This document shows, in pieces, positions 61,395 through 64,000 of a DNA stretch of 64,000 nt (positions are counted from its first letter, which is position 1; the number at the start of each line of letters is the position of its first letter). A program made the translations under genes and the position numbers. Under the pieces are notes generated by a model. It was not told the origin of the DNA. It ran no database searches and worked only from the letters and a program-made list of their open reading frames with translations. Location: positions 4,139,952 through 4,203,951 of the forward strand of contig CP070651.1 of the NCBI GenBank assembly GCA_020354625.1, read 5' to 3'. The stretch comes from Trueperaceae bacterium. Its GTDB lineage: Bacteria > Deinococcota > Deinococci > Deinococcales > Trueperaceae.

Positions 61395-62966
61395 GTGCAG
61401 CTCATCGACCTCGAGCCCGAGTTCAACCCTGACCCCCAGTGGATCAAAGTCCTCGACCAGCGGCGCTGCATCGGTTGCCACGCCTGTACCGTGGCCTGCA
61501 AGAGCGAAAACGAGGTGCCCTTAGACGTCACCCGCACCTACGTCAAACAGGTCGAGACCGGCCGCTTCCCCGACACGCGGCGGCACTTCCAGATCACGCG
61601 CTGCAACCAGTGCGCCGACCCGCCCTGCGTGCACGCCTGCCCTGTCACCGCCATGTACCAGCGCAGCGACGGCATCGTCGACTTCGACAAAGACATCTGT
61701 ATCGGCTGCAAGGCCTGCATCGCCGCCTGCCCCTACGATGCAATTTTCATCAACCCAGACGACCACAGCGCCGAGAAGTGCAACTTCTGCACCCACAAGC
61801 TCGATAAGGGGCTCGAGCCCGCCTGCGTCACCGTCTGTCCAGCCGAGGCCATCCTCATCGGTGATCTCAACGACCCCACCACCAAGGTGGCCCAACTGGT
61901 CGGCCGTGAGAGCGCCCAGGTGCGCCGCCCGGAAAAGCACACCGGTCCCAAGCTCTACTACCTCGGCGTCGACCAGGCCACCTTGGACCCGCTGGCGGCC
62001 CAGACCCCTGAAGGGGGGCTCTTTCAGTGGAGCGAGCAGAAGAACGATCTCTCTAACGGCTACGTGGCGAGCGGCATGCCGGCCGGCTGGCGCAGCAACA
62101 ACGCCGCCGCCTCGCTGCTGGCTTATGACATCAACCACAAACGCCCCTGGGACTTCCGGGTCAGCCTCTACACCTGGACCAAGTCGATCAGCGCCGGCGC
62201 CATGTTGTTCGCCAACCTGGCCGTGCTCTTGGGCCTGCTCCCCTTGGAGAGCGTCTTGGCTCAGTGGCTGGCCCCCCTTACCGCCGGCCTGTTCCTGGCC
62301 GCGACCGGCCTCTTGCTCATCTGGGACCTGACCCACCCCTGGCGCTTCTACACCATCTTCACCCGGCCTCAGTGGCGCTCGTGGCTCACAAAGGGCGCCT
62401 TCATCATCGCCGCCTACGGCGCTCTGATCGCCCTGTGGCTGCTCGCCTCGCTCCTGGGCGCTCAGGGCCTGCAGCGGCTATTGATCTGGCCGCTGCTGCC
62501 GGCCGCCCTGATGACCGCTGTCTACACGGCTTTTCTGTTCGCGCAGAGCAAGGCCCGCGACCTGTGGCAAAACCCCCTTCTCCCCTTCCACTTCGGCTTG
62601 CAGGCGCTTTTGGCCGGCGCGGCCATCCTGGGCTTGCTCGCCGCTTTTACGGGTAGCGGCCTCGTGACGGCGGCGCTGTGGACGGTGGCCGGCTCGGCGC
62701 TCCTCCACCTGCTCATCACCTGGGGGGAGATCGCGCTACCCAGCGTGACGGCCCACGCCGCACTCGCCGAACGTCACATGACCGAGGGGGTCTTCAGGAA
62801 TTTCTTCTGGGGCGGTTTACTGGGCGGTGGGATCCTGCCGGTGCTGTTCGTGGCACTGCTCCCCACTCCGGTTGGCTTAGTGCTCGCCTCTCTCGCCGCG
62901 CTGGCAGGCTTGCTCGCTTTTGAACACGCCTACGTCCAAGCGGGCCAGGCCGTCCCTCTGGCGTAA
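61395..62966 (+). CDS. Fused Fe-S / NrfD membrane subunit of a molybdoenzyme
   Basis: 523 residues from the GTG at 61395, preceded by AAAGG at six bases; the longer frame from 61356 is less likely. Residues ~20-205 are a four-cluster ferredoxin (CIGCHACTVACK, CNQCADPPCVHACP, CIGCKACIAACP, CNFC...CVTVCP). From about 260 follow eight or nine helices of the DmsC/NrfD kind. Fusion of these two subunits is not the usual arrangement. It passes electrons between the molybdoenzyme and quinones. Confidence 0.9.
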   Translation: MQLIDLEPEFNPDPQWIKVLDQRRCIGCHACTVACKSENEVPLDVTRTYVKQVETGRFPDTRRHFQITRCNQCADPPCVHACPVTAMYQRSDGIVDFDKDICIGCKACIAACPYDAIFINPDDHSAEKCNFCTHKLDKGLEPACVTVCPAEAILIGDLNDPTTKVAQLVGRESAQVRRPEKHTGPKLYYLGVDQATLDPLAAQTPEGGLFQWSEQKNDLSNGYVASGMPAGWRSNNAAASLLAYDINHKRPWDFRVSLYTWTKSISAGAMLFANLAVLLGLLPLESVLAQWLAPLTAGLFLAATGLLLIWDLTHPWRFYTIFTRPQWRSWLTKGAFIIAAYGALIALWLLASLLGAQGLQRLLIWPLLPAALMTAVYTAFLFAQSKARDLWQNPLLPFHFGLQALLAGAAILGLLAAFTGSGLVTAALWTVAGSALLHLLITWGEIALPSVTAHAALAERHMTEGVFRNFFWGGLLGGGILPVLFVALLPTPVGLVLASLAALAGLLAFEHAYVQAGQAVPLA

Positions 62967-62975
62967 GGAGACCCT

Positions 62976-64000
62976 GTGGATAGTCAAAGGCTCAAGAATC
63001 TCGGCAGCAAACTCCGCGACAGGTTGCGGGGCAAGCCGCGGCTCGCTGTCAGCGACACCGGCCCCACCTTCGCCTCGCCAGAGGGTCACGCCGCCACCTT
63101 CCCAGGGCCGAGCGAGATCGGTCTCGACACCTACCCGCCGGTCGACACCTGGGACCACTGGAGCGAACACGACGCCCGCGCCTGGCCCAAACAGCTCGAG
63201 CGGAGCTACGCGCTGGTCCCCACCACCTGCTTCAACTGCGAATCCGCTTGCGGCCTGCTCGCCTACATCGACAAAGAGACAGACCAGATCCGTAAGATCG
63301 AAGGGAATCCACTCCACCCCGGCTCGCGCGGCCGTAACTGCGCCAAAGGGCCGGCCACGCTCAACCAGCTCACCGATCCCGACCGTATCCTCCACCCGCT
63401 CAAGCGCAGCGGCAAGCGCGGCGAGGGCAAGTGGCAGCGCGTCAGTTGGGATGAAGCGCTCGACGACATCGCCGCCCGAATTCGCAAAGACATCACTGCC
63501 ACCGGAGGTCGCGGTGTGGTCTACCACGTAGGACGCCCCGGCGAAGATAGCTTCACCAACCGGGTCCTGCAGGCCTGGGGCGTGGATGGGCACAACAGCC
63601 ATACCAACATCTGCTCATCCAACGCCCGCGCCGGCTACACCTTCTGGATGGGCATGGACCGCCCCTCGCCCGACTTCAGCGAGGCCGACTTCATCCTGCT
63701 GGTCTCGGCTCACCTCGAATCCGGGCACTATTTCAACCCACACGCCCAACGCATCGTCGAGGCGCGCGCCCGGGGCGCCAAGGTGGCCGCCTTCGACCCC
63801 AGGTTGTCGAATACCGCCTCTGGTGCAGACATCTGGCTGCCCAGCTACCCGGGGAGCGAGGCCGCGGTGCTGCTCGCCATCGCCAACTATTTGATCCAAA
63901 ACGAGCTCTACGACCGTGACTTCGTTCGGAACTGGTGGAACTGGGAGCAATACCTCACCGACGAACACCCCGAGCTCGAGCCGACCTTCGAAACCTTCGA
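62976..64000 (+). CDS. Molybdopterin oxidoreductase (partial, SoeA/TtrA-like)
   Basis: GTG start five bases after AAGGAG; the frame is open to the window end (at least 341 residues). An Fe-S site is in TTCFNCESACG...GRNCAKGP. The molybdenum ligand is probably the cysteine in HTNICSSNARAG. No Tat or Sec signal is evident at the N terminus (SQRLKNLGSKLRDRL), in contrast to the first molybdoenzyme, so the catalytic site may face the cytoplasm. This fits sulfite dehydrogenase of the SoeABC type, or a related enzyme. The 3' end is outside the window. Confidence 0.85.
   Translation, partial: MDSQRLKNLGSKLRDRLRGKPRLAVSDTGPTFASPEGHAATFPGPSEIGLDTYPPVDTWDHWSEHDARAWPKQLERSYALVPTTCFNCESACGLLAYIDKETDQIRKIEGNPLHPGSRGRNCAKGPATLNQLTDPDRILHPLKRSGKRGEGKWQRVSWDEALDDIAARIRKDITATGGRGVVYHVGRPGEDSFTNRVLQAWGVDGHNSHTNICSSNARAGYTFWMGMDRPSPDFSEADFILLVSAHLESGHYFNPHAQRIVEARARGAKVAAFDPRLSNTASGADIWLPSYPGSEAAVLLAIANYLIQNELYDRDFVRNWWNWEQYLTDEHPELEPTFETF

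Noticed and set aside
1-64000. tRNA, rRNA or known riboswitch
   Set aside because: I looked for T-loop type GGTTCGA-n-TCC contexts, rRNA-like blocks and common riboswitch cores and saw none that I could support by eye.

Overview
The window looks like the chromosome of a GC-rich bacterium of the Deinococcota, probably near Truepera. The grounds are a nine-gene Thermus-type V/A-ATPase operon, many GTG starts with AGGAGG ribosome-binding sites, tightly overlapping genes (ATGA and GTGA junctions), and short GTRATGR heptad repeats between genes. The assignment is an inference. No rRNA, tRNA, CRISPR array or complete insertion sequence was recognised.

Layout. (1) 0.2-5 kb: ion homeostasis, with TrkA, TrkH, a Na/phosphate cotransporter and a universal stress protein. 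(2) 5-13.4 kb: V/A-ATPase operon on the minus strand, in transcription order G-C-I-K-F-E-A-B-D, with the stress protein overlapping its end. (3) 13.4-17.1 kb: toast-rack membrane protein, small membrane protein, two DUF4342 paralogues and a CBS protein, around a long repeat-rich spacer. (4) 17.2-23.3 kb: a cNMP-domain histidine kinase coupled to a receiver/thioredoxin-reductase-like fusion, then a 1000-residue SARP/ATPase/TPR regulator. (5) 23.4-26.9 kb: a decayed SBBP fragment and a large lipoprotein with Calx-beta and beta-helix regions.

(6) 27.3-36.4 kb: a polysulfide/thiosulfate-reductase-type operon (TorD chaperone, Tat molybdoenzyme, four-cluster Fe-S protein, NrfD anchor, rhodanese) divergent from hypA-hypB-hypF and a membrane c-type cytochrome. 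(7) 36.4-42.1 kb: hydrolase plus TetR with a two-operator promoter, then a sugar cassette (cupin phosphoglucose isomerase, FGGY kinase, shikimate-dehydrogenase-like enzyme, KDPG-type aldolase) ending in an enolase-superfamily pseudogene. (8) 42.3-45.2 kb: HigBA-type toxin-antitoxin with its own operators, an AbrB-type protein, and an HtrA protease.

(9) 45.4-59.1 kb: a long minus-strand catabolic operon: FadR-type regulator, Opp/Dpp-type ABC importer, PhyH dioxygenase, N-acetylneuraminate-lyase-like aldolase, Gfo/Idh oxidoreductase, double-domain FAH protein, and a sialidase without a visible signal peptide. It reads as uptake and breakdown of sialic or related nonulosonic acids, with an unusual enzyme set. 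(10) 59.1-64 kb: SulP anion transporter divergent from a second molybdoenzyme system whose Fe-S and membrane subunits are fused; its catalytic subunit runs off the window.

Two signals stand out. First, near-identical palindromes (TATACCCC..AGGGTATA) lie upstream of both sulfur-related gene groups and suggest one sulfur-responsive regulator, possibly CsoR/CstR-like. Second, the nonulosonic-acid operon has no recognisable nanK or nanE but contains a PhyH oxygenase, a Gfo/Idh enzyme and a double FAH protein.
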